In this document: piece after piece, positions 1-8,223 of the stretch
Layout of the letters: each line of letters begins with the position of its first letter
Position numbering within the stretch: position 1 is the stretch's first letter
Origin: Kitasatospora humi
Lineage (GTDB): Bacteria > Actinomycetota > Actinomycetes > Streptomycetales > Streptomycetaceae
Length of the DNA: 38,742 nt
Reading direction: 5' to 3'
NCBI RefSeq assembly: GCF_020907985.1
Contig: NZ_JAJJPA010000063.1
Location: 1 to 38,742 of the forward strand
The notes under the pieces: model-generated
Told to the model about the DNA's origin: nothing
Seen by the model: the letters and a program-made list of their open reading frames with translations, nothing else
Database searches by the model: none
Position numbers and translations under genes: made by a program

Positions 1-1
1 C

Positions 2-1525
2 GGCTACCGCGTCGCCGTCTACCACCACCTCATACCCGGGCTCGGCGCGCACCGGTTGGAGAAGCTCGAGCCCGAGCACCTCGAACGCTTCTACCGGAAG
101 ATGCAGGACGCCGGAAGCGCCGCCGGCACCGCCCACCAGGTCCACCGCACGGTCCGGACCGCGCTGAACGAAGCGGTGCGCCGGAAGCACATCACCGAGA
201 ACCCGGCGACGATCGCCAAGGCACCGGTGCTGGACGAGGAGGAGGTCGAGCCTTACTCGATAGAGGAGGTCCAGCAGCTCCTGGCCGAGGCGGCCAAGGT
301 CCGCAACACCGCCCGCTGGGTCATCGCCCTCGCGCTGGGACTCCGTCAGGGCGAGGTGCTCGGCCTGCAGTGGGAGGACGTCGACTTCGTGGCCGGCGTC
401 ATCCGAGTGCGGCGCGGTCGACTGCGGCCCCGTTACGAGCATGGCTGCGGCGACCGCTGTGGCCGCAAGCCCGGGTACTGCCCGAAGAAGATCCAGACGC
501 GGCGCGAGACCAAGTCCACCAAGTCGAAGGCGGGCAAGCGGCCCATCGGTGTGCCGGAGCAACTGATGAACCTCCTGCTCCAGCACAAGGCCACCCAGGA
601 GCGCGAGCGCCTGCGGGCCCGCGACCTGTGGGTCGACAAGGGCTACGTCTTCACCTCGGAAGTCGGCGAGCCACTCAACCCCAACACCGACTACCACCGA
701 TGGAAGGACCTGCTGAAGGCTGCTCAGGTCCGCGACGGTCGCCTTCACGACGCCCGGCACACTGCCGCCACGGTGCTGCTGATCCTGGGCGTTACGGACG
801 CCGTGGTCGACGCCATCATGGGCTGGGAGCCCGGCAAGTCTGCCCGGATGCGCCGGCGTTACCAGCACATGACCAGCCCTGTGCTGCAGCAGACCGCGGC
901 AAAGGTCGACAGTCTGCTCTGGCCTGCCCCGCAGAGCGAGGGCGGGGGAGGCGGCGTCGTTCTGGTGTCTTCGCTAGTGCGGGCTGGCGACCCGGTGGTG
1001 CCTTCCACTGCTGAGGCGGTGTCGGAGGTCGCAGCGGACCAGTCGGTGGTGTTCGTCGCGCGACTGGATGGCCGCTGCATCGCCTTCGCCCATCGCGTGC
1101 ACGCCCAGACCGTAGTCGAGCAGTGGGGCTCCGAACAGCCGGGCCGCACGGCCGAGGTGGAGGAGTGGGACTGGCCGAGGTGGGAGAACGAGGGCCCGGA
1201 CGGCTCGAACTTGGTGCGCGACCGGCTCCCCGACAGGCGTCTGGTCTTCCACGCCTTCGCGGTGTACCGCCCCGGCGGTGAGCGCCTCGACCTGGCGATG
1301 CCCGAGCAGTGGGCCGTCACCGCGTGGGACTTCGAGACCGACCTCTATACCGACCGGCCCATCTCCTGGCGCACCACTCGCCGGCCTGGAGCCGACCAGT
1401 TGGTGGAAGCCCAGGTGCGTGGCACGGACAGGGACGCAGTCGCCGAGGCGTACGTTCAAGCCCAGGCTCAGGCAGCAGATCGGGCCATGAATCCCGGAAA
1501 GTACGGCGATACCAGCGATTGGTAG
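2..1525 (+). CDS. Tyrosine recombinase (integrase A), 5' end outside window, with C-terminal extension
   Basis: Site-specific recombinase expected to integrate and excise element A at tRNA-Ser. The reading frame is open from base 2, and the first codons align with about residue 96 of integrase B (24590-25834), so roughly 95 N-terminal residues are missing. An apparent TTG start at 56 is only an internal Leu codon. Visible catalytic motifs are the Arg in ALGLRQGEVLG, the HDARH box, the MGW segment and the Tyr in RRRYQHM. The Cys-rich insert HGCGDRCGRKPGYC is shared with integrase B. After the catalytic domain, which ends near base 930, an extension of about 190 residues follows that integrase B lacks. 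It has no family I recognise. The gene ends convergently with the CHAT gene. Confidence 0.9.
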   Translation, partial: GYRVAVYHHLIPGLGAHRLEKLEPEHLERFYRKMQDAGSAAGTAHQVHRTVRTALNEAVRRKHITENPATIAKAPVLDEEEVEPYSIEEVQQLLAEAAKVRNTARWVIALALGLRQGEVLGLQWEDVDFVAGVIRVRRGRLRPRYEHGCGDRCGRKPGYCPKKIQTRRETKSTKSKAGKRPIGVPEQLMNLLLQHKATQERERLRARDLWVDKGYVFTSEVGEPLNPNTDYHRWKDLLKAAQVRDGRLHDARHTAATVLLILGVTDAVVDAIMGWEPGKSARMRRRYQHMTSPVLQQTAAKVDSLLWPAPQSEGGGGGVVLVSSLVRAGDPVVPSTAEAVSEVAADQSVVFVARLDGRCIAFAHRVHAQTVVEQWGSEQPGRTAEVEEWDWPRWENEGPDGSNLVRDRLPDRRLVFHAFAVYRPGGERLDLAMPEQWAVTAWDFETDLYTDRPISWRTTRRPGADQLVEAQVRGTDRDAVAEAYVQAQAQAADRAMNPGKYGDTSDW

Positions 1526-1550
1526 AAGCGGAGGCCACGCTTAGTGAAGA

Positions 1551-1591
1551 CGCTCAGCCTCGGGCTCAGAGCAACGGTCCGAGGCTGAGCG
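1551..1591. terminator. Bidirectional terminator-like hairpin
   Basis: A perfect 13-bp inverted repeat (CGCTCAGCCTCGG and its complement) with a 15-base loop lies between the convergent integrase A and CHAT genes. It has no long T-run, as is common in actinomycetes. It probably ends both transcripts. Confidence 0.7.
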
Positions 1592-1607
1592 CCGTCGACA
1601 CGGGTAT

Positions 1608-4600
1608 TCATACTCCCCATGCGGAGAAGGCAGCCCAGTGGAACGGTGAGGCGAAGGGGCGCACCTCCTGCCCACGGCTCGTCGCCGTGCGAGGCACATG
1701 CCGGTGGAGCAGGGCTGCCAGATGAGGGTGAGAGCTGGCGTACTGCGCAAGATCGTCCCAGGTCAGTCGGCGTAGCCAGGCACGGGAGCCGCGCAGCGCG
1801 GCTACCGGCGGGAGACTGTCTACGCTGCGAGCGGGGAAGAGTAGTTCGTAGAAGTGGGTCATCAGCACGGCTGTCGCCAGATCGTCTACCTGCCACAGGC
1901 TGGTCACTGCGCAGGCCGCTCCTGCCTGGAGGAAGCCTGCCGGGAGTCCGAGAAACTCGTCGGGTGTCTCGTCAATCGCATAGTGGCCCGACTGGCACGC
2001 GCTAGCCACTGTTAGCCTGCAGTCCGGTAGTTGATGTCGAGTCAACGTCTCGATGTCCAGGCGGCCGTCGGCCAGCAGGAGAGAGCCGCCCTGACTTCCG
2101 AGGCCGGCACCCCCGTGGCAGCCCAAGTGCAGGTAGGAAGCCTCAGTGAGGTGGTCGAGCATCCAACTCACGGTGGCCTCGCGCCCGACAGTACAGCGGG
2201 CTTCCCCGAACGGCTGGAACATCGTGAGGATTTCGGCGACCTCGCTTCGACTCCCAGGGAGCGAGCCGTCGGGGTCGGCGACTGCCACCAAACGTGGTGC
2301 TTCCCTCGGCAGTTGCGCAGCTCTGGCTTTGGAGGATGCATAGACCACCGCCGATGGCGAGAATGACAAGGTGCCGATGTCGTCGAGCACTTCATCCGAT
2401 TCAGCCCCGAGCGGCGCAGCGTGGAGGGGGACCAAGCCCAACAGACCGGTCGGGATGACGACGGCCTCATGCTGTGGGTCGTTCAGCAGGAGCTCTGCGA
2501 TCGGCCGTACGAGCGGTTCGAGGAGATCGAGGTGGCTCAAGGCCGACATGATCTGAGTTCGGCGCCGGAGACTTGAGGCCGCCTGTGCCAGGAGAAGTCC
2601 CCCAGCGCCCGTAGCTTCTGGGGCGAGCCAGTCGACCAACAAGAAGCGGGTGATCGTCACACTGCTGACCTCAGGGACAGGAATGGCCCGCACGGTTGGT
2701 AGCACATCCGGCGTCTGATCGGCTGGTGAGCGGGAAAGGACGAGGACATAGCTGCCCCAGGGGGCATTCACCAAGTAGGCGAGCGGAATCCCACCGGCGG
2801 CTCGGGCAATGTCTAGCAGTTCGGTTGTGCGCAAGAAGCGCTCGAAGCCCGGAATCGCCCGGATCTCGTCGATTACTGTGCGCAGTCCGCGCTCGGCTGT
2901 TGCCTGCTCGATTGCTCCAGGGGCGAGCCCACCTGGGTTCGCTGCGGACGGCTCTGCCACCGAGGTCCTGTATTGAGTCTGCGCCAGTCGGTAACGGCGG
3001 GCAATGCCGGCATCGATTTGCTCGAGCGCTTCCAGCTCTGCTGATCCACGTCCGACCAGGACAGAGAGTTGGCGGGCCAGTCCGCGCTCGATTGCCTCGA
3101 CCGCGTGTTCCGGGCGCCCGGCACGGGCCAGCAAGAAGGCAGCCCATCGTGCGAGCCGGGGCGACCTGGCGAGCACGCTGCGCCGGCCCGCGACGGTGAC
3201 CTGGGCATCGTAGAGAGCGTCCAAGGCAGTGAGCATGTCGAAGGCAACGTCGGCTGCCTCAGTCCAGCGTTCCGCTGAGGCATAGGCGTCAAGGAGCTCT
3301 CCTCCGATGCCAAGGTGCAGGGCAGGCGATACCAGTGGTGGTGCGGCTGCCAGCGCCTCTCGGCGTAGCCGAATGCCCTCGGCGCGGTGCGGGGCGTCGA
3401 GGTGGTCGCTCGCCCGGGCCAGCAGCCACATAACGCGGCTGGCGTTGAGAAGGCCGGGGCGTGTTGTGGTCAGCCTAAGGGCCGCTGTCGCTGCTTCTCT
3501 GGCACCGGCAGCGTCCGCAGGATCGCGGGACAGCAACAGGTCAGCCAGATTGCACTGCAGTTGTGACCACAGCAGAGGGTCATCGTCGGAGCTGAGCTGC
3601 TGCAGACCCTCCCGATAGTGCCGCTCCGCCTCTTGCAGGTCCTCGGGCTCAGCACGGCGGCGTAGCAGCAAGCCGAGGTTGAGCATGGAGTAGGCCCAAT
3701 CGACTGTGTTGCGTTCAGGCGACCGCTCCTCCAGACCGGCCCTGATGTGGTCGATGCCCAGGCTGATAGCTGCAGGCCCGCCGCCCGGTCGCTCTGACAG
3801 AAGCAGCCCGTAATTGGTCTGTAGCTGTGCCCAAATTTCTGGGCGGGCGGAGCGGTCCAGCACCCTAATGGCGCGCGCCATCGGTTCGCGGGCCGCCTCC
3901 CAGACCTCCAGTCGATCCCCGTCGGCGCGGAGATGGTGTGCGCCGGCGAGATTGTTGGCCACCTCCACCCACCGCGGACTGCCCTCGGGTAGGCGACCGA
4001 GCGCTTGATCGAGAAGGCGGATCGCTTCGGCCAGATCGGCATCGAGACCAGAGCGAACTGCGGTCAGCAGGTGTATGCCAAGCTGGATAGCAAGATCGGT
4101 TTCCAGGTCCTCCTCGCCAAGTTGTGCGGCGAGTGCCAGAGCCTCGCGGACGAGCGGGATGCCTTCCGGGCCGTGGACGTTCCGTGCTCTGTGGTGCAAC
4201 TCGAACAGGCGGGCCCGTAGATCGCCACCAAGGTGGTTCAGGGATTCGAAGTAGCGCTGGAATGCGATGCTTCGGGGCGTCTGGTTGTCGCACAAGTCGT
4301 CCAAGAGTTGCTGGCGCATGCGCAGGAGCGGTTCGAGCTTGGTGCCAGCCACGTCACGCAGCTCCGCGCGTCCGGCATCACGGACCTGGGTACTGTCGGT
4401 CAGCTCTGGGTGCGTACTGACTAGCTCCGCAAGCTCGTTCGGAAGGCTCTTGAGTACTGCTCCGAGTAGCTCCCGTACCGGAGCGTCGCCCCGGTCATTT
4501 GCAAGGAGTTCGAGGAAGACGCCGTAGTTGGCGGCGGTTGGGGGCTCCTCAGAGAGTAGCTGTTCGTATGCGGCCCTCGGGTTCTCAAGATCCCGATCAA

Positions 4601-4985
4601 GGTCGCGCGTCAGGACGATCGGAAGCAGCCTGCGAGGTAGCAAAATAACTCTGCTGCCGCCGAAGGGGCTGTCTTCGAAAGCCCCGACTCGCTGCGCTTC
4701 CGCAAGCAGCGGCGCAGCGGACTCCGGCGGATCGCACTCGATCTCTGCGTCGGACGACGCGAGCAGTAGCGGGGCTGTCACACCTGGGCGGAGGAGAAGT
4801 AGCGGTGCATCAATGTGCGCTCTGCTTCCACAGAATGGGCAGTCCACCCAGGACAAACCTGGGCTTGGGGCTGACAGGACGTCATTACGCTCACGAGCGT
4901 CGAGGATGCGCCACGCCGGGGCCTGGCACTCCTGGCCGCATTCCTCACAGCGCCACCTGTAGGGCACTCTTGTCGAAACCATCAC
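1608..4985 (-). CDS. CpXC-TPR-CHAT caspase-like protease
   Basis: Large (1125 aa) predicted cytoplasmic protease effector. Residues 13-52 carry two CxxC pairs (C13/C16 and C49/C52), a CpXC-type zinc ribbon. Residues about 200-700 are Ala/Leu-rich helical repeats of TPR character. The C-terminal third is a CHAT domain with His957 in HLGCHGG and Cys997 in ASACQSG as the expected dyad, followed by the typical LWQVDD segment. CHAT proteins cleave partner proteins in bacterial conflict systems such as Craspase (Csx29); the substrate here is unknown. The start is GTG at 4985 or the adjacent ATG at 4982. The gene follows the small gene at 5012-5494 by 26 bases and is probably co-transcribed with it. 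It is cargo of element A. Confidence 0.87.
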   Translation of the reverse strand: MMVSTRVPYRWRCEECGQECQAPAWRILDARERNDVLSAPSPGLSWVDCPFCGSRAHIDAPLLLLRPGVTAPLLLASSDAEIECDPPESAAPLLAEAQRVGAFEDSPFGGSRVILLPRRLLPIVLTRDLDRDLENPRAAYEQLLSEEPPTAANYGVFLELLANDRGDAPVRELLGAVLKSLPNELAELVSTHPELTDSTQVRDAGRAELRDVAGTKLEPLLRMRQQLLDDLCDNQTPRSIAFQRYFESLNHLGGDLRARLFELHHRARNVHGPEGIPLVREALALAAQLGEEDLETDLAIQLGIHLLTAVRSGLDADLAEAIRLLDQALGRLPEGSPRWVEVANNLAGAHHLRADGDRLEVWEAAREPMARAIRVLDRSARPEIWAQLQTNYGLLLSERPGGGPAAISLGIDHIRAGLEERSPERNTVDWAYSMLNLGLLLRRRAEPEDLQEAERHYREGLQQLSSDDDPLLWSQLQCNLADLLLSRDPADAAGAREAATAALRLTTTRPGLLNASRVMWLLARASDHLDAPHRAEGIRLRREALAAAPPLVSPALHLGIGGELLDAYASAERWTEAADVAFDMLTALDALYDAQVTVAGRRSVLARSPRLARWAAFLLARAGRPEHAVEAIERGLARQLSVLVGRGSAELEALEQIDAGIARRYRLAQTQYRTSVAEPSAANPGGLAPGAIEQATAERGLRTVIDEIRAIPGFERFLRTTELLDIARAAGGIPLAYLVNAPWGSYVLVLSRSPADQTPDVLPTVRAIPVPEVSSVTITRFLLVDWLAPEATGAGGLLLAQAASSLRRRTQIMSALSHLDLLEPLVRPIAELLLNDPQHEAVVIPTGLLGLVPLHAAPLGAESDEVLDDIGTLSFSPSAVVYASSKARAAQLPREAPRLVAVADPDGSLPGSRSEVAEILTMFQPFGEARCTVGREATVSWMLDHLTEASYLHLGCHGGAGLGSQGGSLLLADGRLDIETLTRHQLPDCRLTVASACQSGHYAIDETPDEFLGLPAGFLQAGAACAVTSLWQVDDLATAVLMTHFYELLFPARSVDSLPPVAALRGSRAWLRRLTWDDLAQYASSHPHLAALLHRHVPRTATSRGQEVRPFASPFHWAAFSAWGV

Positions 4986-5011
4986 ACGGAATTCCAGCCG
5001 TGATGGGCGGG

Positions 5012-5494
5012 CTACTGGCCGCCGGTGATCCGCGATAGAAGTGCTGTCAACAGCTTGCCAACAGTAGAGTCACGGGCTGCCCGCTTATGGATGGTGAGGC
5101 TCCACTTGCCACGAGGGTCGCGCTTCACGACGACCTCGGTCTGGAGCAGCGCGATGGCCAGCGTGGTTACCGAGAGCGTGATTGGGTCGATACGGTCTGT
5201 CGGCGACTGCGCGTACTCGACCGCCTCGCTGACCGTGCTCGCCAGATCGGCATGCAGAGCCGAAGCACATTCCAGTGCAGTGCGTGCCAACTCTCCTTCG
5301 GTAACCACCTCACCTGGTTGTAGATACGCGTTCAGGTCCACGGCGTCCACGGCGTTCCGCAACTCGGTGCCTTGTGGAAGCTGCTCGGCGACGGGGAGCA
5401 GTCCGCGGTCCTCCACCACCGCCGCTAGTGCCCGGATGGCGTCGTTGTCGGAGAGCATGCGGATCCGCTGAGCGAGATCACCTTGAGTTGGCAT
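5012..5494 (-). CDS. Hypothetical protein, partner of the CHAT protease
   Basis: Small 160-aa protein of unknown family. It begins MPTQGDLAQRIRMLSDND and is mostly helical in appearance, with an Ala-rich centre and a basic C-terminus. The frame stays open upstream to 5674, but that extension has biased composition. I chose ATG 5494 because the conserved-looking sequence starts there and a GGAG lies just upstream, though the spacing is short. It precedes the CHAT gene by 26 bases, suggesting a two-gene unit in which it could be adaptor, inhibitor or substrate of the protease. No catalytic motif was seen. About 285 bases upstream of it (5495-5779) hold no gene and probably its promoter. Confidence 0.65.
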   Translation of the reverse strand: MPTQGDLAQRIRMLSDNDAIRALAAVVEDRGLLPVAEQLPQGTELRNAVDAVDLNAYLQPGEVVTEGELARTALECASALHADLASTVSEAVEYAQSPTDRIDPITLSVTTLAIALLQTEVVVKRDPRGKWSLTIHKRAARDSTVGKLLTALLSRITGGQ

Positions 5495-5779
5495 GCTCCA
5501 ATTCTGACGCTTCTGCTGAAGATCATGCGGCTGAAGACGCGAGTTGTCAGCCTCATGGGTGTGGGGTAGTGCTTCCAGAGCAGAGCCCGCTTGGCGCCAT
5601 CGAAGCCCATGCGGCGCCGGAGCTCTGTGCGTTTTTCGTCCTGATTCGCGCAGCGGTGTCGCTTCGGTGGTCATTGCCCTCTCCGTACCTCACCCCGCAG
5701 GGGCAAGGTCGCACGATGCGGTTGCTACGTGGTGTCGCCGCTCATGCCGGAGCCTGTCGCAGGGATGCCACTTGGTGCG

Positions 5780-7081
5780 TCAGCTGACCCAGATGCCCTC
5801 GGGTGAGATCCGGCGTGCGAGGCGCCGGCCGGCGGCACTGACGGGGGTCGACCACGACACATCGGTGGTCTGGCACCCGGAGTCGTCGGCGAGGGTCTGT
5901 ACGAGCGTCGCGCCAACGCCCTTTCGGCGGTAGGAGTCTGCGACCCAGATCAGGTCGATGCACGGACGTAGGGTGTCGTCCTGATCGCCGTACTCCGACT
6001 CGTCGAGTAGGTCCCAACGGACATGCTCCCGGACGTCGTGGGTCGCAAGGTAGCCGATGACGTATCCGTTGGCCTGCAGCAGGTATGCGCGCATGTTGCC
6101 CGGGGTCTGCTCTGGCTCGCCAAGGTGGGACCACGAGTTGACGTCGTAGTGGTTCTCCCTCTGCGGCATCCGCCCCACTTGGTACGCCAGCTTCCGCCAG
6201 GCGATCGGCGACTCGGTCGTCACCACCGCCAGGTCGCTCCACCACTCCAAGTTCTTGGGTGCCCGAACGCCGATTGCCCACATCGCATGATGGGCGGCGT
6301 GTTCATCCCCGCCGTCCTCAGGAGCTCGCAGGGTCATTCCGCAGGGGCATTTGCCGCCACTCGGCGCCTGGACATGCCGGAATTGGACAGGGGCCGCGCG
6401 GTAACTGAGGTTCTGTCCTCTGCCACCCACCCACGGCCGCTCAGGCGCGTCCTCCGGTTCAACGTACCCGGTCCATCGGTCCACCCAGCTGGGGTACTGC
6501 TCGGGCAACAGCTCCCGCTTCTGCTTTTCGGCGAGCGGCAGCGTCGGGCGAATCCAGACACTTCCCAGGGTTGCTCGGCCGTTGAGGCGTACTCCGTGCC
6601 GCTTGGCCTTGCCGCGTAGGAACCGCAGAAACACGCCAGGTGGTGTGAAAAAGTCGACCCCGCGGACCAACTCCCGCTCGCCGGGGGCGAGCCAGTCCTC
6701 GACGGGAAGTGCCAGTTGGTCGGCGAGGGCGTGAAGTCCGCTGTAGTCGTGCCTGAGCTCGGCACCGCACAGCGCCTCGACAGCCGCTCCGACATGAGCG
6801 AACGGAACAGTCAGGCTGACCCAGCTTGGTCCGCTGCCCCAAGAGAGCATGCCCAGGTACCCGTCGTACCGGAGTCGATCGACAGACGTGTTCTGCGCCC
6901 TCATCACGGCCTCCGTGTAGGCGGCGGGCAGTTCTGGGGAGTCTCCCCGCCGGGTCGAGGCATCGACGTACCCGTCGCGGTCGAGCTCGACCGTGACGTA
7001 CCAACGGTGGGCCCGGACATTGATCTTCCGAGAGCTGGGGGCGTGTCGATCGGGGTCGAGGTAGATCGTTCGCTCAGTCAT
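5780..7081 (-). CDS. Zinc-finger GNAT acetyltransferase resembling Eco1/ESCO
   Basis: 433-aa protein. Residues 1-240 match no family I know. Residues 245-265 form a C2H2-like finger: C245, C247, the GM after the second Cys, D259-E260, and H261/H265, close to the finger of eukaryotic Eco1/ESCO (CxxCGM..DExxHxxxH) but with a shorter Cys spacing. Residues about 330-433 look like a GNAT domain: a strand with VIGYLA, then IDLIWV followed by RRKGVG (acetyl-CoA loop), then WSTP and a C-terminal aromatic strand. This order matches the ESCO acetyltransferase domain (GxLIxE, ISRIWV, RRKxIA, FSDPTP, FLVY). The Asp of the eukaryotic SDPTP motif appears to be Thr412. ESCO enzymes acetylate cohesin Smc3; the target here is unknown. 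The start overlaps the HNH gene stop (ATGA). Confidence 0.75.
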   Translation of the reverse strand: MTERTIYLDPDRHAPSSRKINVRAHRWYVTVELDRDGYVDASTRRGDSPELPAAYTEAVMRAQNTSVDRLRYDGYLGMLSWGSGPSWVSLTVPFAHVGAAVEALCGAELRHDYSGLHALADQLALPVEDWLAPGERELVRGVDFFTPPGVFLRFLRGKAKRHGVRLNGRATLGSVWIRPTLPLAEKQKRELLPEQYPSWVDRWTGYVEPEDAPERPWVGGRGQNLSYRAAPVQFRHVQAPSGGKCPCGMTLRAPEDGGDEHAAHHAMWAIGVRAPKNLEWWSDLAVVTTESPIAWRKLAYQVGRMPQRENHYDVNSWSHLGEPEQTPGNMRAYLLQANGYVIGYLATHDVREHVRWDLLDESEYGDQDDTLRPCIDLIWVADSYRRKGVGATLVQTLADDSGCQTTDVSWSTPVSAAGRRLARRISPEGIWVS

Positions 7082-7875
7082 GCGTTCTGCTCCTCAGCAG
7101 GCGCTCCCGCTGTCTGCTGCTTGGGGTACGGTCTGCCGCTCTCGTCCGTGATCGTGGCGTGTGAAGCCGGCTGGACCTCGACTCGGAGCATGGGCCACGG
7201 CGTGGCCTCTTGAGCAGAGTCATTCGTCAGGAGCATGTGGCGTACGAAGGCGCCCACTAGGAAGTTGTGCTCGGCGAGCTTGCTCAGGTACCTCTGCAAC
7301 TCCTTCTCGGCCTCGCGATTCTCACGCACACTGTGCAGATCGGAAGCGATGTCGCAGTAGTCCTGCACTAGGTCCAGGAACTCCAGGATGAGGTCTTCAT
7401 CTTGTTCAGGGAGGTGATCCGGCAGCGCATATTCGAAGGTCATGCTGGGCTTGATCATGTTCCATAGCGGGTTCCCGCGCGTGATCAGCTTGAGGATCCG
7501 AGGTTGCGGGTAAGCCGGGTCGGGCACCAACCTCAGCCGGCCTGGCGTTGCCTCGCCGAGCGAGCGCGTCCATGCGGCATGCTGGGCCTTGATCTCGCGC
7601 AGTCGATCCACCGTGAAGTAGCCAGGCTGGTCATCGATCTGCTTGTGATGCTTGCTGCACAGCAGGACCAGGTTCGTATGGCTGTCGATGGATGCGTCGT
7701 CCAGCAAGCCGGCCCTCGGCCCGCCCTTCGAGCGGGCGACTATGTGGGCCTCCTCGCCGAAGACCGAGGGGTCGTCGCAGTCAGTCCCGGGTGTCACCAC
7801 CTGCACCCGGCAGATCGCGCACCTGCCGCCTGCCTCACACCAGATGATCTTGCGGGTCTTTTCGGACACGGCCAT
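7078..7875 (-). CDS. HNH endonuclease
   Basis: 265-aa protein with an N-terminal HNH nuclease: zinc Cys19 and Cys22, His44 in EEAHIVARSKGG, Asn68, Cys73 and His76/77 in NLVLLCSKHHKQ. It predicts a metal-dependent DNA nuclease. Residues 100-265 are a helical region without recognised family. The frame is open to 8409, but that extension crosses the att repeat and is not coding; I chose ATG 7875 because the protein starts directly with the HNH-type helix there. It overlaps the acetyltransferase gene by 4 bases and so is translationally coupled to it. The nuclease with a DNA-protein acetyltransferase-like partner suggests a defence or anti-mobile-element function (inference). Confidence 0.88.
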   Translation of the reverse strand: MAVSEKTRKIIWCEAGGRCAICRVQVVTPGTDCDDPSVFGEEAHIVARSKGGPRAGLLDDASIDSHTNLVLLCSKHHKQIDDQPGYFTVDRLREIKAQHAAWTRSLGEATPGRLRLVPDPAYPQPRILKLITRGNPLWNMIKPSMTFEYALPDHLPEQDEDLILEFLDLVQDYCDIASDLHSVRENREAEKELQRYLSKLAEHNFLVGAFVRHMLLTNDSAQEATPWPMLRVEVQPASHATITDESGRPYPKQQTAGAPAEEQNA

Positions 7876-7991
7876 GGATTGCACCCTGCCAGAGGAGCGG
7901 TGCCCAGCGGGCGCGAATGCGATGGCTCGGCCAGAGAGGCCGTCAGCCGGATGCGGTCGTGCACCCGCCTCATCCGGTGGATCCCGGCAAC

Positions 7992-8013
7992 TGCAACCAA
8001 AACTGCAACCACG
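7992..8013 (+). repeat. Putative integrase arm-type site, element A
   Basis: Two tandem 12-base-spaced copies of TGCAACC (TGCAACCAAAAC then TGCAACCACG). The equivalent site of element B has TGAGACC in both copies. Position relative to the att core is the same in both elements, which suggests recognition by the cognate integrase N-terminal domain. Confidence 0.5.
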
Positions 8014-8020
8014 AGACGAC

Positions 8021-8053
8021 GAAGGCCCGGACCGCTGAGCGGTCCGGGCCTTC
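8021..8053. terminator. 15-bp hairpin at right end of element A
   Basis: Inverted repeat GAAGGCCCGGACCGC with a TGA loop, followed by TTTG. It has the same position and stem length as the hairpin at 25880-25913, but a different stem sequence that still pairs. It probably insulates the element end from transcription through the att site. Confidence 0.75.
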
Positions 8054-8073
8054 GTTTGCCCTGGCGGGCAGGT

Positions 8074-8127
8074 GCGGAGGATACGAGATTCGAACTCGTG
8101 AGGGGTTGCCCCCAACACGCTTTCCAA
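8074..8127. repeat. att site: 54-base copy of tRNA-Ser 3' half (junction of A and B)
   Basis: Identical over 54 bases to 25934-25987. It contains the tRNA-Ser 3' half from the anticodon loop to the discriminator base and is followed by unrelated sequence, so no tRNA is formed here. It marks the junction between element A and element B. A 14-base inverted repeat TGCCCTGGCGGGCA lies 3 bases to its left (8057-8070); the equivalent at 25917-25930 is TGCCTTGCTAGGCA, with a compensatory C-G to T-A change in the arms. Confidence 0.92.
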
Positions 8128-8223
8128 TTCTCCCGAACGCTGTCCTTCGGGGTTCGCACCCGTCCCGACCTGCGGCGGAGCGAACCGCTGAGCGACGGCC
8201 GAACCCGGCTGGACGGGGGTGAA

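Larger units (their letters stand above)
1..8127. mobile_element. Element A: integrated tRNA-Ser element, right part only
   Basis: This is the right end of an integrative element that begins before the window. It consists of a tyrosine integrase, four cargo genes, and an end module: a 22-base two-part repeat, a 15-bp hairpin, a 14-base inverted repeat and a 54-base copy of the tRNA-Ser 3' half. The same module in diverged form closes element B at 25851-25987, so A and B are relatives integrated in tandem at one tRNA gene. In B the integrase ends 16 bases before the module. In A about 6.4 kb of cargo lies between them. The left boundary is not visible. Confidence 0.75.

Noticed and set aside
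56..58. TTG at 56 as the start of integrase A
   Set aside because: It is an internal Leu codon; homology with integrase B continues upstream to the window edge.
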